The position numbers and the translations under genes were made by a program. Below the pieces are notes generated by a model that worked only from the letters and a program-made list of their open reading frames with translations, did not search any database and was not told the DNA's origin. Shown one piece after another: positions 1-7,879 of a stretch of DNA of 64,000 bases; within the stretch, counting starts at the first letter, position 1, and every line of letters begins with the position of its first letter. Source of the stretch: an uncultured Campylobacter sp. (GTDB lineage: Bacteria > Campylobacterota > Campylobacteria > Campylobacterales > Campylobacteraceae); contig NZ_CAURPW010000006.1 of assembly GCF_963526985.1 (NCBI RefSeq), forward strand, positions 123,654-187,653, given 5' to 3'.

Positions 1-919
1 GCTCGTTTAATCCCTTTAAATTTGACTTCATCCAGTCGTAGTTTAGAGCTAAACTAAGCTTGTGAGCATCGCTAAATTTATAGCTTAGCGTATCAAAAAT
101 CCTCGTTCGTTTATTTGTCACATCGGCAAATCTATATCCGTTAAAAACCCAGCCGCTGGGCTGTTTTACATACCTTTTACCCTCGTGCTTATCGTGCTGA
201 TAGCTAATACCCGCGAGATTGTGAAAGCCGCCCAAATCCGCGTCGTATTTTAGCTCGGCGTCCACGATTTTTCTATCCAGTTCGACCTTGACCGTCTGCG
301 CCGCGCTCCTTAGATGATAGTTGTCGGCGTTTCTGCTCACGTCGCGTAGCATCAACTCGAAATTTAGCGTATTTGATAGATCCTCCGCGCCGATGCGAGC
401 GTTAAATTTACCGACGTATCGCTCGGTTTTGACGGCATCCATAAGGTGGTGAGGCTGCTTGTCGTCATCGATGTTGTCGTGTACGAGCGTAAATCTAAAC
501 TCGCTTAGCTCGCTAGGCACGAAACCCACGACCGCGCTTTGCCCCTGCCTGGCGTAGCCGTAGTTCCACTCTCTGCCGCCGCCGTCTTTGTAGTGGTTGG
601 CTTTAGAAAAATTTGCGTTTAAAATCGTATAGAAATTTGCACCACGGTACTTAAAAAGCCCCGAGCCGTAAAACGTCCTGCCGTAAAATCCACCTGCAAC
701 GTGAAATTTATCCATAGAATTATCAAGCAAATCCGTCACGAAAAAATAATCATCCCTAGGCGCACGGTCAAATTGATTTTCCGGAAATGCGCTTTGGGCG
801 ACATTTGGCGTATATGGCGGCGGAGGCGTAAAATCCTTTATCGGCTTTATGGCGTCAGGATTTGCGCCGTTTGCAAATAGCGCCGTCGCAGCCGCAGCCA
901 GACTGATAGCTAGTCTCAT
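1..919 (-). CDS. Outer-membrane beta-barrel receptor, TonB-dependent-receptor-like (N-terminal part; continues past window start)
   Basis: My reverse-strand translation from an ATG at 919 stays open for 306 residues to the window edge. It begins with a signal peptide (MRLAISLAAAATALFANG). Long runs of alternating hydrophobic and polar residues follow, with many aromatics, as in an outer-membrane barrel. An AAGGA ribosome site lies just upstream. The barrel-like part starts within about 70 residues of the signal peptide and I see no plug domain or TonB box, so it resembles the plugless OprC/NosA-like barrels annotated as TonB-dependent receptors. It lies downstream of an iron uptake operon on the same strand, so a metal-related role is plausible, but the substrate cannot be read from this part. 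Confidence 0.6.
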   Translation of the reverse strand, partial: MRLAISLAAAATALFANGANPDAIKPIKDFTPPPPYTPNVAQSAFPENQFDRAPRDDYFFVTDLLDNSMDKFHVAGGFYGRTFYGSGLFKYRGANFYTILNANFSKANHYKDGGGREWNYGYARQGQSAVVGFVPSELSEFRFTLVHDNIDDDKQPHHLMDAVKTERYVGKFNARIGAEDLSNTLNFELMLRDVSRNADNYHLRSAAQTVKVELDRKIVDAELKYDADLGGFHNLAGISYQHDKHEGKRYVKQPSGWVFNGYRFADVTNKRTRIFDTLSYKFSDAHKLSLALNYDWMKSNLKGLNE

Positions 920-1495
920 TTAGTATCCTTTATGATAATTTTGATTTTTTATATCATAATTATATAGAAAAATATTTGAATATTTCTTGATTTTCGTTAA
1001 GATAAGATTTATAAATTTTGCGCGGCTTGGTTTGCAGACGGCGGCAAATTTGACGCTAGCAAAGTTAAATTTGATAAACGTAAATTTTACGCACCGATAC
1101 CCGCACCTTCAAGATACTAAATTTTGGTTTGGTTAAATTTGGCGTTATGTATTAAATTTAGTCTTTCTTGCTAAGAGGGAAGGGGGCTTGAATTACGCTC
1201 TGCTTGGCAGTTTCTAGCGCAGCGACGCAGAAGCTCTCTCCAACCCTAGCACGTTAGAAGTGGCAACATGGCTTTGCTGGCGCAAAGCGTCGCAAGTTTA
1301 AATTTAGCATTTTTGCGGTGCGGGTCTCGGTGACTCAAATTTGTAAATTTAACTTCAAATTTGAACGTAAAAAGTTAAGGCGAAGTATTTTTGTTCTAGA
1401 CGAGGCGCTTTTGAATTTGGCGACGGGAGTTACCTTGTCGGTAATGACCGAGCCAAATTTAAAAGTAATGACGTATAGGACAAAAAGACAAACCG
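920..1495. other. Intergenic region without a recognisable gene
   Basis: These 576 bases hold the receptor promoter at one end and a dispersed repeat copy at the other (1378-1500). The middle (about 1160-1310) is GC-richer and looks faintly coding in broken frames. I recognise no protein or RNA in it. The 65-codon frame opening at 1318 runs through the repeat and is not credible as a gene. Confidence 0.6.
931..964 (-). promoter_or_regulatory. Putative promoter and Fur-like operator of the outer-membrane receptor gene
   Basis: On the minus strand a TATAAT box (959-964) sits about 40 bases before the ATG at 919. Between them lie TATGATAAT (931-939) and TATCATA (952-958), which face each other as Fur-type half-sites. 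The region is very AT-rich, so chance is possible. Confidence 0.35.
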
Positions 1496-1500
1496 TTAAG
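1378..1500 (+). repeat. Dispersed intergenic repeat, copy 1
   Basis: It shares its left end (AGGCGAAGTATTTTTGTT), a GACGAGGCG block, a TGACCGAGC/TAACCGAGC block and its right end (AAAAAGACAA-CCG) with 28806-28970. The interior differs. Here it lies between two genes and just past the stop of the 2089-1496 lipoprotein gene. Confidence 0.5.
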
Positions 1501-2089
1501 GGTAAAAAAAGTTAAGTATCTGCGTCGCCGCCTTTTCTTCTATGTATGGGATTATGTAGCTTGGCGAATAAAGATTTTGCCCGCTTTCGATCTCGAGATT
1601 CGTCCTTTGTTCGCTGCCGTTTGCGCGGATCATCACGCTGATAAAGGCTCTATAAAGATAATAATCCGTCCTGTCGTAAAAATCGTCGTCAAACGGGTCG
1701 CCAAAAAGCATGCCAAAGCCCATACTTCGCGCGCGCCCGTAGCTACCAAAGCCATATCCCATATTCATATACACTCGCGGGCGTTCGCGTCGCTCAAGGC
1801 GCTGCAAACTCGCAAAATCGCCCATTATCACGATATCGGCGCTCTTTTGATCCATGCTTTGGGTAAAGCCGTTTTGCAGTAGCCTGTTTCGCACGGTATT
1901 TTCTAGCGTGTTTACGTAGCCGCAGGAGTTTTTAAAGTAAACATAGACGCTGCGCGAGGCTTTATTTACATCGCCGTTTGTTATAAAAATAGGCACCGTG
2001 CTTCTAGCGTAAAGCTCTGGCGTGCGAGGCTCGCCGCAACCTACGAAAAAAATCGCAAATAGCAAAATAGAGAAAATTTTTAGTTTCAT
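1496..2089 (-). CDS. Putative lipoprotein, TraT-like features
   Basis: The 197-residue product has a lipoprotein signal peptide ending in FFVGC, so Cys18 would be lipidated. The mature part has a block with beta-alpha character and the phrase VYVYFKNSCGYVNTLENTV, then a Gly/Arg/Asp-rich middle (about 110-140), then another structured C-terminal block. This recalls the TraT surface-exclusion lipoproteins, which also have a stretch shaped like VFLQIKNTSD before a glycine-rich middle, but identity by eye is low. It lies 110 bases downstream of the iron uptake operon on the same strand and may be part of its tail. The function is unknown. Confidence 0.7.
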   Translation of the reverse strand: MKLKIFSILLFAIFFVGCGEPRTPELYARSTVPIFITNGDVNKASRSVYVYFKNSCGYVNTLENTVRNRLLQNGFTQSMDQKSADIVIMGDFASLQRLERRERPRVYMNMGYGFGSYGRARSMGFGMLFGDPFDDDFYDRTDYYLYRAFISVMIRANGSEQRTNLEIESGQNLYSPSYIIPYIEEKAATQILNFFYP

Positions 2090-2198
2090 TTCGCGTCTCC
2101 TTATTCAAATTTGACCGCCGCAAATTTAATGCGGACGGGTCAAATTTAGGATCAAATTTAAGCGTATTTTACTACTAAATCTTTACGTTTGAGTAAAT

Positions 2199-2696
2199 TT
2201 ATAATACCAGCTTGATCTCATTTTCTAGAGTGACTTTTGGAGTGAGTCCGATGAAGCGTTTTTTGAGATTGCCCTCGCCGTCAAAGACGAAGATAGCAGG
2301 CACGCCCATCACGCCGCCCACTGCCTTGCTGAAATAATCGACCGAAATTTTATCGCTAATCACGTCATAGTCGATATGGTGCTGCTTTACCATATCGATA
2401 TCTTTATCAAATCCAAGGCTGGGTCCAAATATCCCGTAAACGCCAAATTTGTCCTTAAGCTCGGAGTAAATTTCATTTACGATCGGAGCTTGCGCTACGC
2501 AGGCGCCGCAGGATGTGCCAAAGAAAAAGAGCATATAGGGCTTGCCGTCCGTTTTAAGCCGCCTGCCCTCGGGAAAATAGTGCGTATCGACGCCCTTTGG
2601 CGAGTTTAGGCTGATGTGGTGTTTATCAAAGCCGCTATTTCCGCAGCCCGCTATCATCGCCGCCGCAAAGACTAATAATATATATTTTTTTATCAT
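2199..2696 (-). CDS. Thioredoxin-like lipoprotein (TlpA/ResA type) of the P19 iron system, Cj1664/Cj1665-like
   Basis: I start at the ATG at 2696, which has a GGGAG ribosome site; a longer frame opens at 2723 inside the preceding gene but has none. The N-terminus is a lipoprotein signal (AAAMIAGC). The thioredoxin-fold active site is FGTSCGACVAQ, a CxxC pair on the outer face of the inner membrane. Campylobacter jejuni has two such genes here (Cj1664, Cj1665); only one is present. In that system the protein is thought to handle electrons or thiols for periplasmic iron handling. It is the last gene of the operon. Confidence 0.85.
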   Translation of the reverse strand: MIKKYILLVFAAAMIAGCGNSGFDKHHISLNSPKGVDTHYFPEGRRLKTDGKPYMLFFFGTSCGACVAQAPIVNEIYSELKDKFGVYGIFGPSLGFDKDIDMVKQHHIDYDVISDKISVDYFSKAVGGVMGVPAIFVFDGEGNLKKRFIGLTPKVTLENEIKLVL

Positions 2697-2709
2697 AATT
2701 CTCCCAAAT

Positions 2710-3447
2710 TTAAACCGTTGCAAAGGCGCTTTGACCCTTTGGCTCGCTTGCTAGCCTCTCGCATGCCTGAGCACGCTCGCCGTCGCTCACGTAGTGGATA
2801 TTTTCCATCTTGCCGTGCCTTAGATAGACGATCTTGTCGCCAAACTGCCCAAGATCAGGGTTGTGCGTGATGAGAAGGATCGTTTTGCCCTCGCTTCGCA
2901 GCTTTTGAAACAGCTCCAAAACTACGCGCTCGTTTGCTTCATCTAGGTTGCCCGTCGGCTCGTCGGCTATCAAGATATCAGGATCGTTTATCAGGGCGCG
3001 CGCGATACACAGACGCTGCTGCTCGCCGCCGCTAAGCTGACTCGGACGGTGATCTAGCCTGTGCCCTAGCCCCACTCGCTCGAGCGCCTTTTTAGCGTCC
3101 TCTTCATCCACGCTGCTGTGGTAGTACTGCGCTATCATCACGTTTTCGACGCAGTTTAGGTAGGGGATGAGGTGAAACTGCTGAAATATCAGCCCGATCT
3201 TTTCGCGGCGAAATTTGAGCGTCTCCTCGTCGCTAAGCCTGCTAGCGTCGTCTCCGCCTAGCATGTAGGTGCCTGCGGTTGGCTCGTCCATCAGCGAGAG
3301 TATATTTACCAGCGTACTTTTGCCGCTGCCGCTTGGACCCATTATGCTGACCCACTCGCCGGAGTTTACGTCAAATGTAATGCTCTCTAGCGCCCTTACT
3401 TCGCCAAATCTTTTTTCTATCCCGTTTAATCTTATCGCGTACTGCAT
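2710..3447 (-). CDS. ABC transporter ATP-binding protein (MacB/LolD type) of the P19 iron system, Cj1663-like
   Basis: The 245-residue ATPase has Walker A GPSGSGKST, the signature LSGGEQQRLCIARAL, Walker B ILIADEPTGN and the switch His in LLITHN. This is the LolD/MacB class of ATPases that drive MacB-type permeases rather than import permeases. An AGAGGAG ribosome site precedes it and the permease gene ends two bases upstream. It should power the two permeases 4588-3449 and 5855-4575. It probably does mechanical work across the envelope in support of iron uptake rather than moving iron itself. Confidence 0.92.
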   Translation of the reverse strand: MQYAIRLNGIEKRFGEVRALESITFDVNSGEWVSIMGPSGSGKSTLVNILSLMDEPTAGTYMLGGDDASRLSDEETLKFRREKIGLIFQQFHLIPYLNCVENVMIAQYYHSSVDEEDAKKALERVGLGHRLDHRPSQLSGGEQQRLCIARALINDPDILIADEPTGNLDEANERVVLELFQKLRSEGKTILLITHNPDLGQFGDKIVYLRHGKMENIHYVSDGERAQACERLASEPKGQSAFATV

Positions 3448-3448
3448 A

Positions 3449-4588
3449 TTATTCTCCTCTTAAAATATCGGCCATCTTATTTTCTAGCGCCCGTTTGATC
3501 GGATAGATCGAGGCCACGCCCGCAAAAACGAGCGAGATAACCATCGCTATCGGTATGCTCATAAATCTAAAATCGATGCTCGAATCAAAAATCGCGTAAC
3601 CTAAAATTTGCGCTAAGCCGTAGCCTAAAATAGCGCCCGCCAAAGCCGCCGCAAATGCCGTGACGAAGATCTCGACGCCAAATAAATTTAACACGTTTTT
3701 TTTGCTAGCTCCAAGCGCTCTAAGCAGCGCGATCTCCTTTGAGCGCGAGAATAAAATCGCGCTTAGCGTCGTGTTTACGCACATAGAAGTGATGAGCAAA
3801 ATGACAAAGCTAACAAGCGCCATTAAAAGCTTAATCTTATCCAAAATCAGACCCTCTGATTTTGAAATTTTAGCCACGGGTTTAACCGAAATTTGCTCGT
3901 CGCTAAGGCTCTTGCCAAGCTCGCTTATGTAGTCAAATTTACCCGCTACCACGGCTTCTGCATAGTTTAGCGTATTTGGCTCGTTTGCTATCTTTTGCGC
4001 TAGAGGCAGCGAGATGATGAGTAGCGAGTCCTCTTTATCGCCGTCTTGCACGATGCCGCGGATCTTTACCTTTTCGCCCGAATTCGCGCCGATTTGTCTT
4101 ACTTCGATCACGTCGCCGACCTTAAAGCCGCTTTGTTTGGCCAAATCGGTGCCGATTAGCGCGTTTCTCTCGTCAAAATCAAGCGTTATACCCTGCCCTT
4201 CCTTGACCTCCAAAAACGGCTTAACCCGCGTTAAATCGCTAAATTTGACGCCCATAGCGATCGCGGTCGTCGGACCGATATTTACCTGAGTGAAAAGATA
4301 TCCACTCTGTCCGATTAGCTTGTCGCCTGGGATTTTGGCGATCTTTTCGTTAAATTTAGCCTCGTTTACCGCGTCGCTAACGGGGTCTGCGGGAGCGAAA
4401 ACCACGTTTGCGCCGTAGCTTTTTAGTTCCTTCGTTACTTTTGAGTCGATATCCAGATATACGTTTACAAAGGCCGCCGTCACGCACGCGCCAAGCAAGA
4501 TAGAGACGATGATGACGCCCACTCTAGCCGCGCCAAAGCGCAGGCTTTTAAAGATAACGTTATAAAAAAAGCCCTTATTTGCGATCAT
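3449..4588 (-). CDS. ABC transporter permease (MacB/FtsX type) of the P19 iron system, Cj1662-like
   Basis: 379 residues with the FtsX/MacB plan: one N-terminal membrane segment (about 20-40), a large periplasmic MacB-PCD domain, then three C-terminal membrane segments. An SRSKEIALLRALGASK coupling stretch, typical of MacB permeases, is visible. The start overlaps the preceding permease gene by 14 bases and has a GGAGG ribosome site. It is a paralogue of its neighbour and the two should form a heterodimer. Confidence 0.9.
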   Translation of the reverse strand: MIANKGFFYNVIFKSLRFGAARVGVIIVSILLGACVTAAFVNVYLDIDSKVTKELKSYGANVVFAPADPVSDAVNEAKFNEKIAKIPGDKLIGQSGYLFTQVNIGPTTAIAMGVKFSDLTRVKPFLEVKEGQGITLDFDERNALIGTDLAKQSGFKVGDVIEVRQIGANSGEKVKIRGIVQDGDKEDSLLIISLPLAQKIANEPNTLNYAEAVVAGKFDYISELGKSLSDEQISVKPVAKISKSEGLILDKIKLLMALVSFVILLITSMCVNTTLSAILFSRSKEIALLRALGASKKNVLNLFGVEIFVTAFAAALAGAILGYGLAQILGYAIFDSSIDFRFMSIPIAMVISLVFAGVASIYPIKRALENKMADILRGE

Positions 4589-5855
4589 ATAGCACCTCCG
4601 CAGGCAAGAGTTTGACGACGCTTCTCATCGGCACGAGCGAGCCCGCAATCGAGATAAGAAGCGCAAAAGCGATACTAAGCGGAAGCACGATCCACGCGAT
4701 GCCGATACCGTAGCCAAAGATACTATAAGCGATTATATAGCTTAGCGCGTAGCCCAAAAACGCACCCAAAATGCCCGCAAAAAACGCCACAACTAAGCTT
4801 TCGCTCGCAAAAAGGGCGTAAATTTCAAAGTTGCTGGCACCTATGGCCTTTAACAGGCCGATCTCTTTTTTACGTCTATAAATTTCGCTAGTCATGAGCG
4901 AAGTAATGCCGATAGAGGAGACCGCAAGCGCGATAATGCTAACGATACCCATTAGGCTTTGGATTTTTTTCACGATATTACTCTCGGCGTCGCTTACCTG
5001 CATCATCGCCTTGGCCGCTACGCCCGCGTAGTTCTCCTCGATCTGATAGGCTATGGAGCTAACGTAGGCCGAGCAGTACCACATATCGTATTCGGCGCTG
5101 TCTAGGTTGTCTAGATTTCGCCTGGCCTTGACGGATAGATCGTTTTCGGGGATCGTCATCGCTGAAACCTCGGCTTTTGAGTACTGCCCGGGCTTGCCTA
5201 AAAGCTCCTGGGCGAGCTTTAGCGAGGTTACGATTTTATAGCTTTCTTCGCCGGCTCCTTTTAGCACGCCCGCGATTTTTACGCTACGACCGTTTAAATT
5301 TAGCTCGCCGCCGACGCTCAAATTTCGCTTCGCGGCTAAATTTTCGCCTACGAGTACGTTTTGCATATCGTCATCTTCTACCCATTTGCCATCGACCGCC
5401 CAAAAGCCAAATAGTGTTTTCACGCCCGTTTTAAACTCGGGCTCGTCGGCCACGTTTGCAAATTTATCAAACCAAGTGCCAGTGATTTGGTATTTTTCGC
5501 CGCTAGCGTCTTTTACCTCGCCGTTTAAAAACGGCGCAAACGCCACGATGTTATTTCGCCAAAAAATTTCCTTTACCTTATGCAAATCCTCTTCATTTAG
5601 GTAGTTTTGCGATTTTAGCGGAGTGAAATTTTTGCCCTCGATCTCGATAGCTAGCGCTTCGCCTTTTGGCAAGACGACGATGTTTGAGCCGTAGCCGCGC
5701 AGCTCGCTAGCGATCTGATCGCCGATTTTTAGCGTGATATTTAGCATACAAGCGATCAAAACCGTCGCCAAAAGTATGGTGATAAAGGCCATACCTTTTT
5801 GCACCTTCGAGCCGGTGATCGAGCTTTTTATGAGCCTTAGTTGCATATTTTTCAT
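4575..5855 (-). CDS. ABC transporter permease (MacB/FtsX type) of the P19 iron system, Cj1661-like
   Basis: 426 residues with the same layout as its neighbour: an N-terminal helix (about 20-42), a periplasmic domain of about 250 residues, then three C-terminal helices. The coupling stretch is YRRKKEIGLLKAIGASN. The start codon overlaps the stop of the DUF2318 gene (ATGA), which implies translational coupling. In C. jejuni the matching gene is needed with p19 for full growth on limiting iron; that role is assumed here from synteny. Confidence 0.9.
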   Translation of the reverse strand: MKNMQLRLIKSSITGSKVQKGMAFITILLATVLIACMLNITLKIGDQIASELRGYGSNIVVLPKGEALAIEIEGKNFTPLKSQNYLNEEDLHKVKEIFWRNNIVAFAPFLNGEVKDASGEKYQITGTWFDKFANVADEPEFKTGVKTLFGFWAVDGKWVEDDDMQNVLVGENLAAKRNLSVGGELNLNGRSVKIAGVLKGAGEESYKIVTSLKLAQELLGKPGQYSKAEVSAMTIPENDLSVKARRNLDNLDSAEYDMWYCSAYVSSIAYQIEENYAGVAAKAMMQVSDAESNIVKKIQSLMGIVSIIALAVSSIGITSLMTSEIYRRKKEIGLLKAIGASNFEIYALFASESLVVAFFAGILGAFLGYALSYIIAYSIFGYGIGIAWIVLPLSIAFALLISIAGSLVPMRSVVKLLPAEVLYDRK

Positions 5856-7219
5856 TTTAAAGTCCCGTTTATATCGACGTATTTTTCAGGGTTGGCTTCA
5901 AATTCCGCCTGAGTTTTTTCGTTTTCAAAGAAATACGTCCTGTTGTAGTATAAATAAGATTTAGAGCCGATGTTGCTTACCTTTTTGCGGCTTACCGGAT
6001 CTAGCACCGTTTTTTCGACGATTTTTGAGAAGTAGTTCGCGCCGCTTTGGATAGTATCTAGCGTCACGGTTACGAATTTGCCGTCAAATTCAAAAGGCAT
6101 AGGTATCGGGTTGCAGCCGCCCTCTTTGCCGACTGACGGCAAAAAGATGCGTACGTTACACGAGATGCAGATGAGATCGCCGCCTTTTTTGACGTAGCCC
6201 ATGTCACCGCATATCGCGCACGCGTCAAAGACGATGATCGGCGAAGCGCGGTCTGAAAAGCGGTTTAAGAGGAAAAACCTTATCTCCCTACCTTCGTCGT
6301 TTATGTAGGCGTAGCGGTGAAGTTCGTTGTCGGCTAGCTCTTGGACGTCAAATTTAAACTCGTTATTTACAGGCTCAACAATGATAGGGTCTGAGATCTC
6401 AGGCGGTTTAGATGCGTGCAGGTCGTAGTAGAGTCCGAAAATCAGAGCCGTAACGACGATAGTTATGCTGCTTTTGGAGTTTGCCGCCATGAAATTTCTA
6501 GCCGCGTTGTTAAATCTAAATTTATTCGAGCCCACGACTGATTTTACGAGCGGAGCCGGACGTTTTTTGAAATTTATAGCCGCCAAAATCAAAACCGAAA
6601 AGATGAAAAAATACTGCGCAAACGTCGTATAGTAAATGCCTTTAGCCACGAGCGAGAGCGCCCACGGATATGTAGGTATCATACCCGCCCGCATAAACTC
6701 AAGCCCCGTGTTTGAAATAGCCTGCACTATCAAAACTGCAAAAAAAAGAAGCGAAAACGTCCATAACACGTGCTTGCAGAGGCATTCTTTTAAATTTGAA
6801 ACGACGAAAAACAAAATCAGCAAGAGCAAAAACGCAAATATCATCAAAAATAGGCTGATGATAGACTGCGTATCGAGTAGCTCGCCGGCAAATACCGGAA
6901 AATTCGCGCTAGCGTGAGCATAGGTTAGGCCGTAGCCCGCAGCTAAGGCGAAAAACGTTATCATCTTTGCAGGGTTAAATTTGATAAAAATCCAAAGCGC
7001 ACTAACTAGCAAAAATACCAAAGTAGCCGCGTCAAATACCATTTTAACGCCCGCGTCGTGAAGCGTGAGTCTAGCGATCTTAAAAACGACTATGCCCACT
7101 GCGATACCCAAAACCGAGGGTAAAAACAGCGCTTTTAGGCTCTTTTTGTCGTTGTTTAACGCTGCAAAAAGGACAAATCCCAGTAACGATGAGATAACTT
7201 GGACGAAATATATAGACAT
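5852..7219 (-). CDS. DUF2318 membrane protein of the P19 iron system, Cj1660-like
   Basis: 455 residues. The first 270 or so carry many hydrophobic helices. The rest is an extracytoplasmic DUF2318 domain with two Cys pairs (CAICGDMGY and CISCNVRI) and a downstream NPIPMPFEF stretch. The extreme C-terminus (from about LDPVSRKKVSN to NPEKYVD) looks like a small YHS-type metal-binding domain. In this conserved operon it is thought to pass electrons or metal to the P19/FTR1 pair. It follows p19 and a terminator-like hairpin. Confidence 0.88.
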   Translation of the reverse strand: MSIYFVQVISSLLGFVLFAALNNDKKSLKALFLPSVLGIAVGIVVFKIARLTLHDAGVKMVFDAATLVFLLVSALWIFIKFNPAKMITFFALAAGYGLTYAHASANFPVFAGELLDTQSIISLFLMIFAFLLLLILFFVVSNLKECLCKHVLWTFSLLFFAVLIVQAISNTGLEFMRAGMIPTYPWALSLVAKGIYYTTFAQYFFIFSVLILAAINFKKRPAPLVKSVVGSNKFRFNNAARNFMAANSKSSITIVVTALIFGLYYDLHASKPPEISDPIIVEPVNNEFKFDVQELADNELHRYAYINDEGREIRFFLLNRFSDRASPIIVFDACAICGDMGYVKKGGDLICISCNVRIFLPSVGKEGGCNPIPMPFEFDGKFVTVTLDTIQSGANYFSKIVEKTVLDPVSRKKVSNIGSKSYLYYNRTYFFENEKTQAEFEANPEKYVDINGTLK

Positions 7220-7253
7220 GATTAGCCCTAAAATTTGAGAATTTAAGTAAAAT

Positions 7254-7277
7254 TTAGAGCGGGCTTGGCCGCTCTAA
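7254..7277 (-). terminator. Stem-loop just after p19 (partial terminator or mRNA stabiliser)
   Basis: A perfect 9-bp stem (TTAGAGCGG with CCGCTCTAA) and 6-base loop starts 8 bases after the p19 stop. On the transcribed strand it is followed by an AT-rich run (ATTTTACTT). The operon continues, so it probably thins transcription or protects the p19 message. Confidence 0.6.
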
Positions 7278-7284
7278 GCCCGAA

Positions 7285-7806
7285 TTATTTAGCAGGCGCT
7301 CCAGTGTATTGGAATTTATAAGTCGTGGTGAAAGGCTCAAACCATTTACCTACGCCTGTTTCTTTATCCGCATGGCGACCGAAGCCTTGTTTTTCAGGAT
7401 TTTCTATATGAAATTTTAGCTCGTAGTTGCCCACGCCCGTATCCATTTTTAGGTTGGCTCCGTAGTGAGGGCCGTCTTGAGCGACCATAGGCATAAACGT
7501 ACCTTTTTTAACTTTGCCGTTATCTAGGTTTTTTAGCTCGTAATTAACTTTTAGATAAGGGATCCACTCGCCCGCCGCAAAGCCGTTTTTATTTCCCTCG
7601 ATAGCGTGGATGTCGGCCTCTAGGTGGATGTCGGCTTTGCTAGGAGCTAGGTCGATGCCCTTTGGCTCCATGTCGATAGGCTCTAGATAAACGGCAGCTA
7701 TCTCCATACCGTTGATTTCTACCGGATCGCCGATAGGAAACTCGCCTGCTAGGGCAACTGAAGCAGCAAGGCTGAATGCCAAAGCTGTTTTAACGAATTT
7801 GTTCAT
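7285..7806 (-). CDS. p19: Periplasmic iron-binding protein P19 (Tp34 family)
   Basis: 173 residues with a classical signal peptide (MNKFVKTALAFSLAASVALA). The mature protein has the P19/Tp34 signatures: IHLEADIHA with metal-ligand His residues, WIPYLKVNYEL, the GTFMPMVAQDGPHYG strand and KFHIENPEKQGFGRH with further His ligands. P19 is a copper-containing periplasmic dimer that feeds iron to the FTR1 permease in low iron. The gene has a strong GGAGAG ribosome site and is bracketed by stem-loops at 7844-7865 and 7254-7277, so it may be made in excess over its operon partners. Confidence 0.95.
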   Translation of the reverse strand: MNKFVKTALAFSLAASVALAGEFPIGDPVEINGMEIAAVYLEPIDMEPKGIDLAPSKADIHLEADIHAIEGNKNGFAAGEWIPYLKVNYELKNLDNGKVKKGTFMPMVAQDGPHYGANLKMDTGVGNYELKFHIENPEKQGFGRHADKETGVGKWFEPFTTTYKFQYTGAPAK

Positions 7807-7843
7807 GTTCTCTCCTTTAATTGGTTTGTAAATTTACTTTTAA

Positions 7844-7865
7844 GCTTCGCGGCAACCCGCGAAGC
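7844..7865 (-). other. Intercistronic stem-loop between ftr1 and p19
   Basis: A perfect 9-bp stem (GCTTCGCGG with CCGCGAAGC) and 4-base loop lies between the ftr1 stop and the p19 ribosome site. There is no clear T-run after it on the transcribed strand, so an mRNA processing or stability role fits better than termination. Confidence 0.6.
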
Positions 7866-7879
7866 CGGAAACGTCAAAT

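Noticed and set aside
1318..1515. 65-codon open frame on the plus strand
   Set aside because: It runs through the dispersed repeat, overlaps the end of the lipoprotein gene and has no ribosome site or protein-like composition.
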